Assembly (NCBI RefSeq): GCF_000371805.1
Contig: NZ_AQUK01000001.1
Span: 756,268-820,267 of the forward strand
DNA: 64,000 nt
Reading direction: 5' to 3'
Source of the DNA: Methanocaldococcus villosus KIN24-T80
GTDB lineage: Archaea; AGJL01; Methanococci; Methanococcales; Methanocaldococcaceae
The translations under genes were made by a program, and so were the position numbers. The notes beneath the pieces were generated by a model. It had not been told where the DNA came from and searched no databases. It was given only the letters and a program-made list of their open reading frames with translations. Shown here piece by piece: positions 27,287 through 37,428 of the stretch (position 1 is the stretch's first letter; the number at the start of each line of letters is the position of its first letter).

Positions 27287-28258
27287 ATGTTAAAGAAAAT
27301 AATTGAAGAGATAAAGAACTTTGAAGGAGTAATTAGGAAAAGAGAGATTAAGGAAGTAGTGAATATAATAAATTTTATTGATAGTGATTATGAGTTTGAT
27401 ATCATTGTTGATTATGGAGATGATGCAGCAGTTATAGGGATAGATGGAAAAAATGCTATACTATTGGCTGCTGATGGAATTTGGGGTAAATTATTAGAAG
27501 CAGATCCATGGTGGGCAGGATATTGTTCAGTTTTAGTTAATTGTAAAGATATAGCTGCAATGGGTGGAAAAAGTATTGGAATGACAAATATTTTAAGTAT
27601 AAAAGATAAAGAAACTTGTAAAATGGTATTGAAAGGAGTAAAAGATGGAGTTAAAAAATTTGGAGTGCCAATGGTTGGAGGGCATACTCATCCAGATGCA
27701 CAGTGCAATGTTTTAGATGTTGCTATAACAGGAATAGCTAAGAGAGACAAGATATTGAGAAGTGATAATGCTAAAGTTGGAGATAGAATAATTTTTGCTT
27801 ATGATTTAGATGGAAGATTGTATGACAAATTTCCACTAAATTGGGACACAACTACAATGAAATCAAAAAAGATCGTTAGAGCACAGATGGATGTTCTAAT
27901 AGACATTGCAGAAAACAATTTAGCTAATTCTTGTAAAGACATTAGTAATCCTGGAGCTATTGGTACGTTGGGAATGTTACTTGAGGTCTCTAAAAAAGGT
28001 GGAGTAGTTGATTTATTAAAGATCCCTAAGCCTGATAATATAGATTTAAAACATTGGCTTAAAGTTTATCCAGGAAGTGGGTATGTATTAACAGCAAGGA
28101 AAGAAAATGTTAATGAAATAAAAAAACTCTTTGAAGATGTAGGAATGACAGCTGAAGACTGTGGAGAGATTATAAAAGATAGAAAACTTTATTTAAAATA
28201 TAAAGATGAAAAAGATATTGTTTTTGACTTTGAAAAGGAGTATATTTCAGGATGCTAA
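27287..28258 (+). CDS. Methanogenesis marker protein 2 (AIR synthase/ThiL/SelD-related)
   Basis: 323 residues with the PurM-like ATPase fold: VDYGDDAAVIGIDGKNAILLAADGI, GYCSVLVNCKDIAAMGGKS, GVPMVGGHTHPDAQ, YPGSGYVLTA. The family is confined to methanogens, where it is called marker protein 2. Its relatives ThiL, PurM and SelD bind ATP and phosphorylate or activate a small substrate. The substrate here is unknown. It follows pgk by 27 bases and overlaps the convergent hemC by 12. Confidence 0.87.
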   Translation: MLKKIIEEIKNFEGVIRKREIKEVVNIINFIDSDYEFDIIVDYGDDAAVIGIDGKNAILLAADGIWGKLLEADPWWAGYCSVLVNCKDIAAMGGKSIGMTNILSIKDKETCKMVLKGVKDGVKKFGVPMVGGHTHPDAQCNVLDVAITGIAKRDKILRSDNAKVGDRIIFAYDLDGRLYDKFPLNWDTTTMKSKKIVRAQMDVLIDIAENNLANSCKDISNPGAIGTLGMLLEVSKKGGVVDLLKIPKPDNIDLKHWLKVYPGSGYVLTARKENVNEIKKLFEDVGMTAEDCGEIIKDRKLYLKYKDEKDIVFDFEKEYISGC

Positions 28259-29092
28259 TATTCTTCCTATATCTTCACCCAACTGTCTAGCCATTTTAAT
28301 ATCATCAATTTTGCATCTAACCCTTCCAAGAGCCTCTTTTTTAATAGTTTTAGCTTTTAAATATAAAATATTATCCTTATATTCAGCTAAAGCTCCAAAA
28401 GGTTCTAAACATCCTCCACCAAATGCCCTTAATGCAGCTCTTTCACATTCAGCTAGTAGATAACTCTCCTCATGATTTATCTTTTTTAATATATTTATTA
28501 TCTCTCTATCTCCTTTTCTACATGCAACAGCTATTATCCCTTGAGCAGGAGCGGGAAGGATATTTAATCTCTTATAATTAAATTCACTTAAATCTATTTT
28601 TAACCTCTCAATTCCAGCTTCAGCTAAAACAATAGCATCATACATTTTATCTCTAAGCTTCCTTAACCTTGTATCCACATTCCCCCTTAATAGCTTAAAC
28701 TCTGCATTTGGATATAATTCCTTTAAAAAAGCTCTTCTTCTTTGACTAGAAGTTCCAATAACCTTAATATCTTTCACATCTTTTCTCCAGATCATTAAGT
28801 CATATGGGCTATCCCTCTTTAACACTGCAGCAACAGTTAATTCATCATGCCAAACTGTAGGAATATCCTTATAGCTATGAACAGCAATATCTATCTCATT
28901 ATTTAACAAAGCTAAGTCTAACTCTTTTGTAAAAACTCCAATACCAATATCTGAAAGTTTTTTATCCAATATTTTATCCCCTGTAGTTTTTATTATCTTT
29001 ATATTCACATCATATCCTAATTTTTTTAATTCATTAACTACTTTTTCAGTCTGACAAAGAGCTAATTTACTACCCCTTGTTCCAACAATCAT
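28247..29092 (-). CDS. hemC: Hydroxymethylbilane synthase (porphobilinogen deaminase)
   Basis: 281 residues: VGTRGSKLALCQTEKVVNEL start, DIAVHSYKDIPT with a catalytic Asp, IGTSSQRRRAFLKE, LRGNVDTRLRKL, LPAPAQGIIAVACR, and the cofactor-binding Cys in FGGGCLEPFG. It polymerises four porphobilinogens to hydroxymethylbilane for tetrapyrroles such as F430 and corrinoids. Last of the run hemD-rfcL-hemC. Confidence 0.96.
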   Translation of the reverse strand: MIVGTRGSKLALCQTEKVVNELKKLGYDVNIKIIKTTGDKILDKKLSDIGIGVFTKELDLALLNNEIDIAVHSYKDIPTVWHDELTVAAVLKRDSPYDLMIWRKDVKDIKVIGTSSQRRRAFLKELYPNAEFKLLRGNVDTRLRKLRDKMYDAIVLAEAGIERLKIDLSEFNYKRLNILPAPAQGIIAVACRKGDREIINILKKINHEESYLLAECERAALRAFGGGCLEPFGALAEYKDNILYLKAKTIKKEALGRVRCKIDDIKMARQLGEDIGRILAS

Positions 29093-29105
29093 TTAACCAC
29101 CAATC

Positions 29106-30503
29106 CTATTTAAAAAATACATCTAAAGTCATTTGCTTAGGTTTTTCCTTTTTCTCCTTTTCTTTTTTATTTTCTTCTTTTTTCTCTTCTTTAGTTTCTT
29201 TTTTAGCTTCTTTTTCCTTTTTAACTTCTTCTTTCTTTTTTATTTTCTTATCTTCCTTTTTTCTTTTTTTAATTATTTTTATAATTTCTGATGCAAGCTC
29301 TTCTCCTAATAATGCTTTTAATTCATCCTCTTTTATTTCAAAATATTTAACTAAATCAGCAGCTAACTCTTTATTTTCCTTAGCTATTATTTTTAGAGCT
29401 TCTAAGTCAAATCTAGCTCTTTTTGTTGAACAGTGTGTTTTTTCCCCTATCTTCTTTAATATCTTTTTAATAATTTCTCTATCAGCTTTTGTCTTAGATA
29501 ATAGCCTAAATATCTTTGGATAGCTGTAGGGTGTGAATTTTCTATATTTTTCATCTTTAGCTAAAGCCACACCAGCAGTCATTAAAGTTCCAGCATATTT
29601 CCAAAAACTATAATTTTGCTTTCTAACAGCTCTTCCTAAAAACATATCAGCCTTAGAAAGATAGTCAAAAGCTTTTTCAATCTCTTCTATCTTTTCATAT
29701 TCCTTTGGTACATTCTCAGCTATCCATTCAATAATAACATCAGGGGTTTCATCAACATTCATTAAAGCCATTGAAGCAATTCCATATTTTGTAGTTTTCA
29801 ATATTACCCTTAATGCATCAAAAATATTAGCTTCTCTATTTCTATCAGCCAATGTTTGTGCAGCTTCATATGATAAATCATTGGAAAGGGCTAAAGCTTC
29901 AAGGTCATTTATAGCTGATCTTAAATCTCCAGCAGATCTTTGTGCTATAAATCTTAAAGTTTTTTCATCAACATTTAAGTTTTCTTTTTCAGCTATCTTT
30001 TTTAAAACATTTAATATCTGTGTAGTGGTTAATGGCTTAAGTTCAATAACCTCTACATGTTGTAAAAGATTCCTTAAAGATGGAGCATAGGCATCATTGG
30101 CAGTCAGTATTATAGGATTTTTTGCCTTTTTTATTATCTTAATTATCTCTCCAACTCCACCAGCATCCTCTTTTCCAGAGATACCATCAACTTCATCTAA
30201 AATAACTAAAAATCTCTTACCAAATATAGAAGAAGAAACTGCTGATTGTCCAACAATCCTTTTTATTATAGATGCACTTCTATTATCACTTGCATTCAGC
30301 TCTATTACATCAAAGTTATAATCATTAGCTAAAGCATATGCCATAGTAGTTTTTCCACATCCAGGAGGGCCATATAATAATATAGGTTTTTGCTTTTCTC
30401 CTCTTATGTAGCTTTCAATCCAATTCCTAAGCCTTTCTTTAACTTTCTCATGTCCAACAACATCTTTTAAAGACTTTGGTCTATATTTTTCAATCCAGTT
30501 CAT
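29106..30503 (-). CDS. rfcL: Replication factor C large subunit
   Basis: 465 residues. AAA+ clamp loader: [15 protein letters not shown] start, Walker [13 protein letters not shown] near residue 43, Walker B ILDEVDG, sensor I LTANDAY and sensor [15 protein letters not shown]. The C-terminus is a long Lys/Glu tract (about 400-455) ending in the PCNA-binding box QMTLDVFF, then K. It loads PCNA at primer ends. There is no intein. The start overlaps hemD by 4 bases (ATGA). Confidence 0.97.
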   Translation of the reverse strand: MNWIEKYRPKSLKDVVGHEKVKERLRNWIESYIRGEKQKPILLYGPPGCGKTTMAYALANDYNFDVIELNASDNRSASIIKRIVGQSAVSSSIFGKRFLVILDEVDGISGKEDAGGVGEIIKIIKKAKNPIILTANDAYAPSLRNLLQHVEVIELKPLTTTQILNVLKKIAEKENLNVDEKTLRFIAQRSAGDLRSAINDLEALALSNDLSYEAAQTLADRNREANIFDALRVILKTTKYGIASMALMNVDETPDVIIEWIAENVPKEYEKIEEIEKAFDYLSKADMFLGRAVRKQNYSFWKYAGTLMTAGVALAKDEKYRKFTPYSYPKIFRLLSKTKADREIIKKILKKIGEKTHCSTKRARFDLEALKIIAKENKELAADLVKYFEIKEDELKALLGEELASEIIKIIKKRKKEDKKIKKKEEVKKEKEAKKETKEEKKEENKKEKEKKEKPKQMTLDVFFK

Positions 30504-31207
30504 AATCTCACATTCTTAATAACCTCCAGCATCCCTTCAATTGTATATTTTTTAGGAATTAAAGCTTTAAATCCAAATTCTTCTATAGTTTTAGCAGTTA
30601 TTGGCCCAATAGCTACTATATAATTCTTTTTAATTAATTCTCTAAACTCATTATCCACATATTTTAAAAAGTTCTTAGCTGTAAGGCTAGATGTGAAAGT
30701 TAAAATAAATTTCTCATTTTTTAATATTTCTTTTAACTGCTCCACTCTCTCTTTCAAACCTTCAGGTTCAATTGATTGATAAACATATATAAGATCAGCA
30801 TTTAGATTATTTTTTAGAACATCCCTTGTAGCTGGTGTTGTAGGGATAAGAAATTTTAAATTTTTGTATTTTCTAAGCTCTTCTAATAGGGCTTCAGCAG
30901 TGTATGTATTTGGCATTATATCAGGTTTTTTATTAAAATACTTCTCCACCTCCTTTCCAGTTTTTTCTCCTATAACAGCAACAATCTTATCTTTTAAAGC
31001 ATCTCTATTTTTAACTATTTTATACAACCCCCTAACACCACTTGGAGATGTGAAGATAACTCCATCATATCCTTTTATATCAACTTCTATATCTTCATTA
31101 TATTTTAACTCTAAAGTAGGAAAAATTATAGGTTCAAATCCAGAGTTTTCTAAAAGCTTTTTAAAATATTCAGCCCTCTCTTTAGGTCTTGTTATAACAA
31201 CTTTCAT
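30500..31207 (-). CDS. hemD: Uroporphyrinogen-III synthase
   Basis: 235 residues in two alpha-beta domains: [21 protein letters not shown] start, [43 protein letters not shown] and [16 protein letters not shown]. It closes and flips ring D of hydroxymethylbilane, the step after hemC. The two hem genes flank rfcL on one strand. It overlaps the upstream hypothetical gene by 4 bases. Confidence 0.93.
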   Translation of the reverse strand: MKVVITRPKERAEYFKKLLENSGFEPIIFPTLELKYNEDIEVDIKGYDGVIFTSPSGVRGLYKIVKNRDALKDKIVAVIGEKTGKEVEKYFNKKPDIMPNTYTAEALLEELRKYKNLKFLIPTTPATRDVLKNNLNADLIYVYQSIEPEGLKERVEQLKEILKNEKFILTFTSSLTAKNFLKYVDNEFRELIKKNYIVAIGPITAKTIEEFGFKALIPKKYTIEGMLEVIKNVRL

Positions 31208-31776
31208 AGTTTCACTAATCTACTTATATTTAAAATAACCCCTCTCTCTTCCCTTGTTATAACTGTCTTATTTCCAAATGGATAATTAAAAACATAATAA
31301 ATGAGGGTTTTATTATCTTTTACATCATACTTTATAGCAATAAGTGAATATCCATTGTAAATAACCACATCCTTATAATCTTTTGGAACATAATTTATTA
31401 GATCACTCTTGGGCTTTTTTAACAAACTTCGGTTGTTACATTTAATTAACAATCCATTATAATACTCAAAATCATCTATTGGGTAATATCTTGCTATAAA
31501 AGTTAATGGAGCTTTTATGGCTATATTATCTTCCCAAATATAAATACCATTAATAAATATTAGAAGTTCTTTATAAATAGAGTTATTATTGCTCTTCATT
31601 AGCATTAGGGCATTATGGTCAAAATAAATAAAATTTTCAAATGGAGAGTTTTTAAACACTTCTCCAATATCTTTAGCTCCACCAATATTTTCATACAAAT
31701 AAACCACAAAAGGTATTAGGGGTAATATATTAATTAAAATAAAAATTATTAATCCAATTTTAATATATTTTTTCAT
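31204..31776 (-). CDS. Membrane-anchored hypothetical protein
   Basis: 190 residues. One N-terminal hydrophobic segment (about 7-27, IGLIIFILINILPLIPFVVYL) with lysines before it suggests a signal anchor with the rest outside the cell. The remainder is mixed alpha-beta with no cysteines forming a recognisable motif except a single CNN. No family recognised. It overlaps hemD by 4 bases and follows the HIT gene by 3, so it is part of this operon. Confidence 0.6.
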   Translation of the reverse strand: MKKYIKIGLIIFILINILPLIPFVVYLYENIGGAKDIGEVFKNSPFENFIYFDHNALMLMKSNNNSIYKELLIFINGIYIWEDNIAIKAPLTFIARYYPIDDFEYYNGLLIKCNNRSLLKKPKSDLINYVPKDYKDVVIYNGYSLIAIKYDVKDNKTLIYYVFNYPFGNKTVITREERGVILNISRLVKL

Positions 31777-31779
31777 TCT

Positions 31780-32166
31780 TCACCCTATTAATATTTTATA
31801 AACCTCATCTAAATCTATCTTTTTAACTTCTCCAAATTTTATAGCTTCATCTCCCTCATACCTTGGAATTATGTGGATATGGACATGCTCTATCTCTTGC
31901 CCTGCAGCTCTTCCATTATTATTAACAATATTGTATCCATCAAAATTCAGTTTCTTTAGAATTTTTATAGTCTCTTTTACACCTTTCATTAAGTGGCAGA
32001 GATATTCATCATCCATCTCATCAAAGGTTTTATAATGCCTCTTTGGAATTACTAAAGTATGCCCTTTACTTCTTGGATTTATATCTAAGAAAGAAACAAC
32101 ATAGTCATCTTCATAAACTATCTTAGCAGGAATTTCTTTATTAGCTATTTTACAAAATATGCACAT
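31780..32166 (-). CDS. HIT-family nucleotide hydrolase/transferase
   Basis: 128 residues: MCIFCKIANKEIPAKIVYED start, DINPRSKGHTLVIPKRHYK and the catalytic histidine triad HVHIHIIPRY. Typical HINT/Hit-type protein that hydrolyses adenosine phosphoramidates or dinucleoside polyphosphates. CxxC at the N-terminus is common in the family and may bind zinc. The precise substrate is unknown. Confidence 0.92.
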   Translation of the reverse strand: MCIFCKIANKEIPAKIVYEDDYVVSFLDINPRSKGHTLVIPKRHYKTFDEMDDEYLCHLMKGVKETIKILKKLNFDGYNIVNNNGRAAGQEIEHVHIHIIPRYEGDEAIKFGEVKKIDLDEVYKILIG

Positions 32167-32168
32167 AT

Positions 32169-32474
32169 CTAATCACCTCTATAATACAATTTGTTATTTT
32201 CCTCTTCTATTTTTGGATGTAACTTAAGAAAAGATTTTATTGATATTGGCTTTACATCTGCTCCATATAAAAGTTCATCAAACAAATTTATAAATCTTTT
32301 TTTTGTTAATACATCATCTAACTTCCCACTCAATTTTTTGATGATTATTTTATCTTTAGTAAAACCTTTTATTTTATAAACCCCTCTTTTTGTTTTTGAG
32401 TAAAACTTTTTATCTTCATCATAGTAATCTTTAGCTATCTTCAACAACTCTTTCCAAATTTCCTTAGCTCTCAA
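32169..32474 (-). CDS. Small hypothetical protein
   Basis: 101 residues, rich in Lys and acidic residues, with predicted helix at the N-terminus (AKEIWKELLKIAKDYYDEDK) then strands. No family recognised. The start is an ATG (32474) divergent from truD, 27 bases away; the end is 2 bases before the HIT gene, so it probably heads that operon. Confidence 0.55.
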   Translation of the reverse strand: MRAKEIWKELLKIAKDYYDEDKKFYSKTKRGVYKIKGFTKDKIIIKKLSGKLDDVLTKKRFINLFDELLYGADVKPISIKSFLKLHPKIEEENNKLYYRGD

Positions 32475-32501
32475 ACTATCACCTAGGTAATAAGTGAAAG
32501 C

Positions 32502-33794
32502 ATGTTCAATATAATTAAAGAGAGAAAGAATGAAAGTAGAAAGAACCTGCTGGAGAAAGTTAAAAGATTTAGATTAAGGTTTAGAGATAAGAGGATAGAA
32601 AATTATCTTAAAAGCATGCCATTAAATATGAATAAGTATCTAACTAACTTATATACTGGAGGGGTTATAAAAAAGTATGTAGAAGATTTTATTGTTGAGG
32701 AAATTACAAAAGATGGGGTTATATTAGAGGTAGGAAAGAGTGTAGGGTTTAAGGATGTTGAAGATTGGAAGGGAAATTATATACACTTTACTTTAGAAAA
32801 AGTTAATTGGAGTACAATAGATGCTATAAGAGAGATAGCCAATAGGGTAAATAAACCAAGAAAACATTTTGGTTTTGCAGGAAATAAAGATAAATTTGCT
32901 ATAACAACCCAAAGAGTTGGCTGTTTTAATGTTAGATTAGAAGATTTAAAAAGAGTAAAAATTAAGGGAATTGTATTAAGAGATTTTCAAAAGGTTAATT
33001 GGAAAATAAAATTAGGAGACCTGTGGGGAAATAGATTTACAATAAGGGTTAGAGAACCAGAAGTTAAAGGAGAAAAGTTGAGAGAGACTTTAAAAAAAGC
33101 TAAAAATGAATATAAAATATTTTTAAACTATTATGGTATTCAAAGATTTGGGGATAAAAGACCAATAACTCATATAGTTGGCAGATTTATTATAGAGAGG
33201 GATTGGGAATCAGCTTTTCATCTATACTGTGGCACACCTTTACCATATGATGATGACAAATCAAAATTTGCTAGGAGGTTGATTGATGAAGGGGAATATA
33301 GGTTAGCATATAAAAAATTTCCAAAAGTATTTTTTTATGAAAGAAAAATGATAAAAGCTTATTTGGAAAGTGATAGTTATGAAAAAGCTTTTCTAATCTT
33401 ACCCCCATATTTAAGGTGTATGTTTATTAATGCATACCAATCTTATCTATTTAATGAGATAATAAATAGGAGATATGAATATGGGTTTGAAAAATTAGAG
33501 GGGGATATTTTAGTTGATAGTTATCCTTCAGGAGCACTTTTTGGATATAAAACAAAATTTGCTTCTGGTTTGCAAGGAGAAATTGAAAGAGAGATTTATG
33601 AAGAAGAAGGATTAAAACCAGAAGATTTTAAAATTGGAAAATTTGGATCATTTATTGGAGATAGAAGGGCAATGATTAGTAAGATATATAACTTAACATA
33701 TGAAATTGAAGATAATAGCTATATTTTAAAATTCTGCCTAAAAAAAGGATGTTATGCTACATCTGTTTTAAGAGAGTTTCTTGATAGAAGATAA
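32502..33794 (+). CDS. truD: tRNA pseudouridine synthase TruD
   Basis: 430 residues. Catalytic Asp motif in [18 protein letters not shown], followed by [31 protein letters not shown] and [13 protein letters not shown], all TruD landmarks. It converts U13 (and in archaea other positions such as U35 of tRNA-Tyr) to pseudouridine. The first 40 residues are basic and not part of the usual core, so an internal start at the later Met of [12 protein letters not shown] is possible. It overlaps the convergent rhodanese gene by 27 bases. Confidence 0.92.
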   Translation: MFNIIKERKNESRKNLLEKVKRFRLRFRDKRIENYLKSMPLNMNKYLTNLYTGGVIKKYVEDFIVEEITKDGVILEVGKSVGFKDVEDWKGNYIHFTLEKVNWSTIDAIREIANRVNKPRKHFGFAGNKDKFAITTQRVGCFNVRLEDLKRVKIKGIVLRDFQKVNWKIKLGDLWGNRFTIRVREPEVKGEKLRETLKKAKNEYKIFLNYYGIQRFGDKRPITHIVGRFIIERDWESAFHLYCGTPLPYDDDKSKFARRLIDEGEYRLAYKKFPKVFFYERKMIKAYLESDSYEKAFLILPPYLRCMFINAYQSYLFNEIINRRYEYGFEKLEGDILVDSYPSGALFGYKTKFASGLQGEIEREIYEEEGLKPEDFKIGKFGSFIGDRRAMISKIYNLTYEIEDNSYILKFCLKKGCYATSVLREFLDRR

Positions 33795-34427
33795 CTTATA
33801 AGCCTTATAACCACCTAATAACCTTTTAACTTTAAAACCCAAAAGTTTAAATATCAATGCCATAACCTGACTTCTTAAACCACCTCTTGCACAAAAAACA
33901 ACAATAGTTTTATCCCTATCTAACTTTTTTGCCTCATTTAATATTCTCTTTAAACCTTTTTCAACAATATTGATAGCTAGATCTATAGCCTTATCTTTAC
34001 CCATTTCTTTATAAGTTTTCCCAATAAGTTCATGCTCATCATCTAAGAATAGTGGTATATTTATTGCCCCTTCAATTGTCCCTTCTTTAAATTCTCTTGG
34101 AGATCTTACATCTACCAATATATAATTTTTTAATGTCATTAATTCACTAACATTAATAACATCTCTTAAAAAACTCTTGTCTAAACTACCTAAAAATTTA
34201 TCTATATTTATCTTCTCAAAATAGATTTTATGATTATTAAACTCCTTAACTGTTGGAGATTTTATATGTTTAGCTTCTTTTATTATAAAAGATGCTAAAT
34301 CTCCTCCAATTTTTCCAGCTAATATTTTTTCTCCATCAGTTATCATTTTCTTTCCACTATCTAATACTATTGCTAAAACCACATCTTTATCAAATGTTAT
34401 TAATCTCGCCAATATATCCTCATCCAT
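33768..34427 (-). CDS. selU: tRNA 2-selenouridine synthase, rhodanese subunit (split SelU)
   Basis: 219 residues. Residues about 100-215 form a rhodanese domain with VDVRSPREF and the active-site Cys near 178 in [12 protein letters not shown], close to bacterial SelU (CWRGGMRS). Residues 1-90 are an extra domain ([27 protein letters not shown]) resembling the XdhC/CoxI N-terminal domain. In Methanococcales SelU is known to be split into rhodanese and P-loop proteins. The partner follows with an 8-base overlap. Replaces S by Se at U34 of tRNAs using selenophosphate. Confidence 0.85.
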   Translation of the reverse strand: MDEDILARLITFDKDVVLAIVLDSGKKMITDGEKILAGKIGGDLASFIIKEAKHIKSPTVKEFNNHKIYFEKINIDKFLGSLDKSFLRDVINVSELMTLKNYILVDVRSPREFKEGTIEGAINIPLFLDDEHELIGKTYKEMGKDKAIDLAINIVEKGLKRILNEAKKLDRDKTIVVFCARGGLRSQVMALIFKLLGFKVKRLLGGYKAYKLSSIKKLS

Positions 34428-35076
34428 AAATTTCCCTTAGCTTCTTTTTGACAAAATCATCTATAATTTCAGCTGATTTTTTTACATCTTTATTATATAC
34501 AATAAGGTCAGGTGTGATTTTTTTAATAGCTCTTAAGTAATGAACCCTATATATTCTCTCTTCAGCTAATTTTACAGCTTCCAAATACTCTTCTCTATCT
34601 ATTAATTCAATTATTTTATCTATTGCCCCCAATATCTCTTCTTTTTTTAAACTGTTCTTTAATATTAAAAACCTACTTTTTAATATTTCCTTTTCCCATT
34701 CATTCTTTGGTTTGTATAATTCTAACAATCTTCTAATTTGACATTCATATGGACAATCTATTAAAATCTTATAATTGTAATTCTTAACTTCAGCAAATAT
34801 TTTTGGAATTTCTAACTTTTTTACCCCTCCTATCTTTCTTCCTTCATATTCAACTATCACATAACCTCTTTTTTCAGCTTTTTTTATTTCTTCATTAATT
34901 ATTTTATCAAACTCTTCTTGACTCCTCATTTTTAGATGATATAAATCTCCTAAAACACTTCCTTTAGTTTTAGCAATATCTTCTATATCAATAACACTAT
35001 GCCCCATTTTCTTTAATTCTCTCAATATCTCTGTCTTACCACAACCTGTTTTTCCAAAAAGTCCAAAGATTATCAT
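34420..35076 (-). CDS. selU: tRNA 2-selenouridine synthase, P-loop subunit (split SelU)
   Basis: 218 residues. Walker [15 protein letters not shown] near residue 5 and the SelU pattern [21 protein letters not shown], then [18 protein letters not shown]. This is the C-terminal half of bacterial SelU (MnmH) as a separate protein. It probably binds the tRNA and activates S2 by geranylation or selenation with its rhodanese partner, as in split archaeal SelU. It is translated first in the pair; the rhodanese start overlaps its end. Confidence 0.87.
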   Translation of the reverse strand: MIIFGLFGKTGCGKTEILRELKKMGHSVIDIEDIAKTKGSVLGDLYHLKMRSQEEFDKIINEEIKKAEKRGYVIVEYEGRKIGGVKKLEIPKIFAEVKNYNYKILIDCPYECQIRRLLELYKPKNEWEKEILKSRFLILKNSLKKEEILGAIDKIIELIDREEYLEAVKLAEERIYRVHYLRAIKKITPDLIVYNKDVKKSAEIIDDFVKKKLREIYG

Positions 35077-35097
35077 AACATATAACCTTTAATAAAT

Positions 35098-36576
35098 TTA
35101 TTCAAATGCATCATTATCAATATCATCATTTATCTCTTCCTTTTTCCAAAGTTTAACTAAATCTAAATCTTCTCCTCCATATTCTCCATTAAACTTATCT
35201 ATCTTTACTAGTGCAGGAATCTTAATACAAGGCCCAAGAATTATTGCCTCTCCAATATTTAAACTTGTCAAATGTTTCATAAGATCTTCACTTAAACTTT
35301 CAGAAGCCATTTGAACATGTTTTTGATCATGAGGTTCAATTAATTTAGATATTATTAAGTTAGAGCATTGTGATAATGTTTCAGGATCTAATGTTTTTGG
35401 TCGTTGGGAAACAAGGCATAATCCCACACCAAACTTTCTACCTTCCCTAGCTATTCTACTAAGGTAATATTTAGCTCTTGTCTCTCTATTGCTAGGGATT
35501 ATTAAATGGGCTTCTTCAAATATTAGAAATATTGGTTTGGCAAAATCTCTACCTTTTTCTATAATAATTCTCTTCCTATCCTCTAAAACTTGTTTAGCTA
35601 CATAGCTTATAATAATGTCAATATCATTCTCATCCAACTCTTCCATAGGCATTATATTGATACAGTGCTCTCTTATATGATTAACAGGATTGTAATGAAG
35701 GGTTATTATTTTCTTTTTAAAATTTAAAAAGTTTTCTAACCTGAATATGGCTGTTAATAGGCTTCCTTCATCTCTTTTATACTCTTCTGAACTTCTATAA
35801 TCTTCTAACCTTTCAATTATGGCTTTAATGTAATCTTTAGCATCTGAAAAATCATTTTCACTATTCTCTTCTTTAATTTCCTTTATAGCCCTTTTAATAT
35901 ATGCCCTCTGCTTTGTAGCTTTTGGATCTACATCAGCTAAGTCACAAAGCTCATCTTCTGAAATTTGGTAAATATTAACATAAGGACTTATAATATATTT
36001 ATCCATTTTAAATTCATAACATTCTAAATTTCTATATTCTCCATGAACATCAAAAACTAGAACAGTTGCATTTAGTTTATTAAGCTCTTTTAGTAAAACA
36101 GCCACAGTGTTTGATTTACCCATCCCTGTCATGGCAAGAATAGCAAGATGTCTTGAACATAGCTTATTTACATCTAGATATATATCAACATCATCCCTTG
36201 TTATAAGCTTTCCTATTTTTATATGTCCATTAGCAAAAACTCTTTTTAAAATTGAATTATCAGCTTTATATATTGCTAATCCAGGTTTTGGTGGAACTCT
36301 TGGTAGTTTTAGATCATTATTAATATCTCCCAAAATCTTTATTTTGCCCATAATGTAATTTGCCTCATCTCCAAACTCTTTAATCTTCTCTAAATGTTCA
36401 ACATCCCAAATATCTTTTAGAGCTAAATTTCCCTGTATTGTGCTTTCAATCATCCCTAAAAGCTCATAACCATCATAAACTATCTTAACATAATCCCCTA
36501 CTTCAGGAGTTTTTTTTGCTAAAAAAGTTATTTCATCAACTCTTGTTTCTCCAATAGTATAACCTATAATTTCCAT
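35098..36576 (-). CDS. herA: HerA DNA-end-resection helicase
   Basis: 492 residues. N-terminal HAS barrel (IIGYTIGETRVDEITFLAKKTPEVGDYV), Walker A AMTGMGKSNTVAVLL near residue 150, FDVHGEYR, Walker B IFLIFEEAHLIIP, and arginine finger SRIAREGRKFGVGLCLVSQRPK. A hexameric bipolar translocase that works with NurA, Mre11 and Rad50 at DNA ends; none of these partners is adjacent. Start ATG 36576 behind GGTGATTTTT is preferred to GTG 36588. Confidence 0.93.
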   Translation of the reverse strand: MEIIGYTIGETRVDEITFLAKKTPEVGDYVKIVYDGYELLGMIESTIQGNLALKDIWDVEHLEKIKEFGDEANYIMGKIKILGDINNDLKLPRVPPKPGLAIYKADNSILKRVFANGHIKIGKLITRDDVDIYLDVNKLCSRHLAILAMTGMGKSNTVAVLLKELNKLNATVLVFDVHGEYRNLECYEFKMDKYIISPYVNIYQISEDELCDLADVDPKATKQRAYIKRAIKEIKEENSENDFSDAKDYIKAIIERLEDYRSSEEYKRDEGSLLTAIFRLENFLNFKKKIITLHYNPVNHIREHCINIMPMEELDENDIDIIISYVAKQVLEDRKRIIIEKGRDFAKPIFLIFEEAHLIIPSNRETRAKYYLSRIAREGRKFGVGLCLVSQRPKTLDPETLSQCSNLIISKLIEPHDQKHVQMASESLSEDLMKHLTSLNIGEAIILGPCIKIPALVKIDKFNGEYGGEDLDLVKLWKKEEINDDIDNDAFE

Positions 36577-36600
36577 AAAAATCACCAAAAAAATAAAAAA

Positions 36601-37419
36601 TTATTTTCTAATCTCCTTTAATGCCTCATCTACATCAGCATTCTCATGGACAATTTTGCAAACAGCTCTTGTAATACCAACAACATCATCATGTTGGAAT
36701 ATATTTCTTCCAACAGCTACTCCCACGGCTCCAGCTTCCATAGCATCTTTTATCATCTGTAAAAATTCTTCATCTGTTCTAGTTTTTGGCCCTCCAGCAA
36801 CAACTATTGGAGCTGGACAGCCTTTAACAACCTCTCTAAATGAGTCAACATCTCCTGTGTAGCTTGTTTTTATTATATCAGCTCCTAACTCAGCTCCAAG
36901 TCTTGCAGCATGTGCCACTAATTCAGGATCTCTTTCATTTTTAATATGTTTTCCTCTTGGATACATCATAGCAATTAATGGCATTCCCCAGTATTCACAA
37001 GTTTCAGCTATTAAACCAAGATCTCTGTAAGCTTCCCAGTCTTCTTCAGAACCAACATTAACATGAACAGAGACAGCATCAGCACCCATTCTTATAGCTT
37101 CTTCAACTGTTGTAACTATAACCTTCTTTAGTGGATTTGGAGATATTGATGTTCCTGCAGACAAATGGATAATTAACCCTATATCTTTCCCATATCCCCT
37201 ATGCCCATGTCTAACAATTCCCTTGTGCAACAGCACAGCATTAGCCCCTCCTTCAGCAACATTATTAATTGTTTCTTTCATATTAATTAACCCTTTAATA
37301 GGCCCATTTGAGACTCCATGGTCCATAGGAACAATAACAGTTTTCTCTGTTTCTCTATTAAATATCCTCTCCAATCTAACTAACTTTCCAATATTCTTTA
37401 TATTATCAAACAACTTCAT
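36601..37419 (-). CDS. aroA': 2-amino-3,7-dideoxy-D-threo-hept-6-ulosonate synthase
   Basis: 272 residues, DeoC/FbaB aldolase-type TIM barrel: [34 protein letters not shown], Schiff-base Lys in [10 protein letters not shown], and [13 protein letters not shown]. Strong match to the methanogen ADH synthase, first step of the archaeal route to dehydroquinate and aromatic amino acids. It could be confused with archaeal FbaB aldolase, but the start and the [16 protein letters not shown] segment favour ADH synthase. It precedes herA with 24 bases between. Confidence 0.9.
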   Translation of the reverse strand: MKLFDNIKNIGKLVRLERIFNRETEKTVIVPMDHGVSNGPIKGLINMKETINNVAEGGANAVLLHKGIVRHGHRGYGKDIGLIIHLSAGTSISPNPLKKVIVTTVEEAIRMGADAVSVHVNVGSEEDWEAYRDLGLIAETCEYWGMPLIAMMYPRGKHIKNERDPELVAHAARLGAELGADIIKTSYTGDVDSFREVVKGCPAPIVVAGGPKTRTDEEFLQMIKDAMEAGAVGVAVGRNIFQHDDVVGITRAVCKIVHENADVDEALKEIRK

Positions 37420-37428
37420 TCTATCACC

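Noticed and set aside
29106-29290. Low-complexity repeat tract
   Set aside because: The T/C-rich run is the Lys/Glu-rich C-terminal linker of RfcL, not a DNA repeat.
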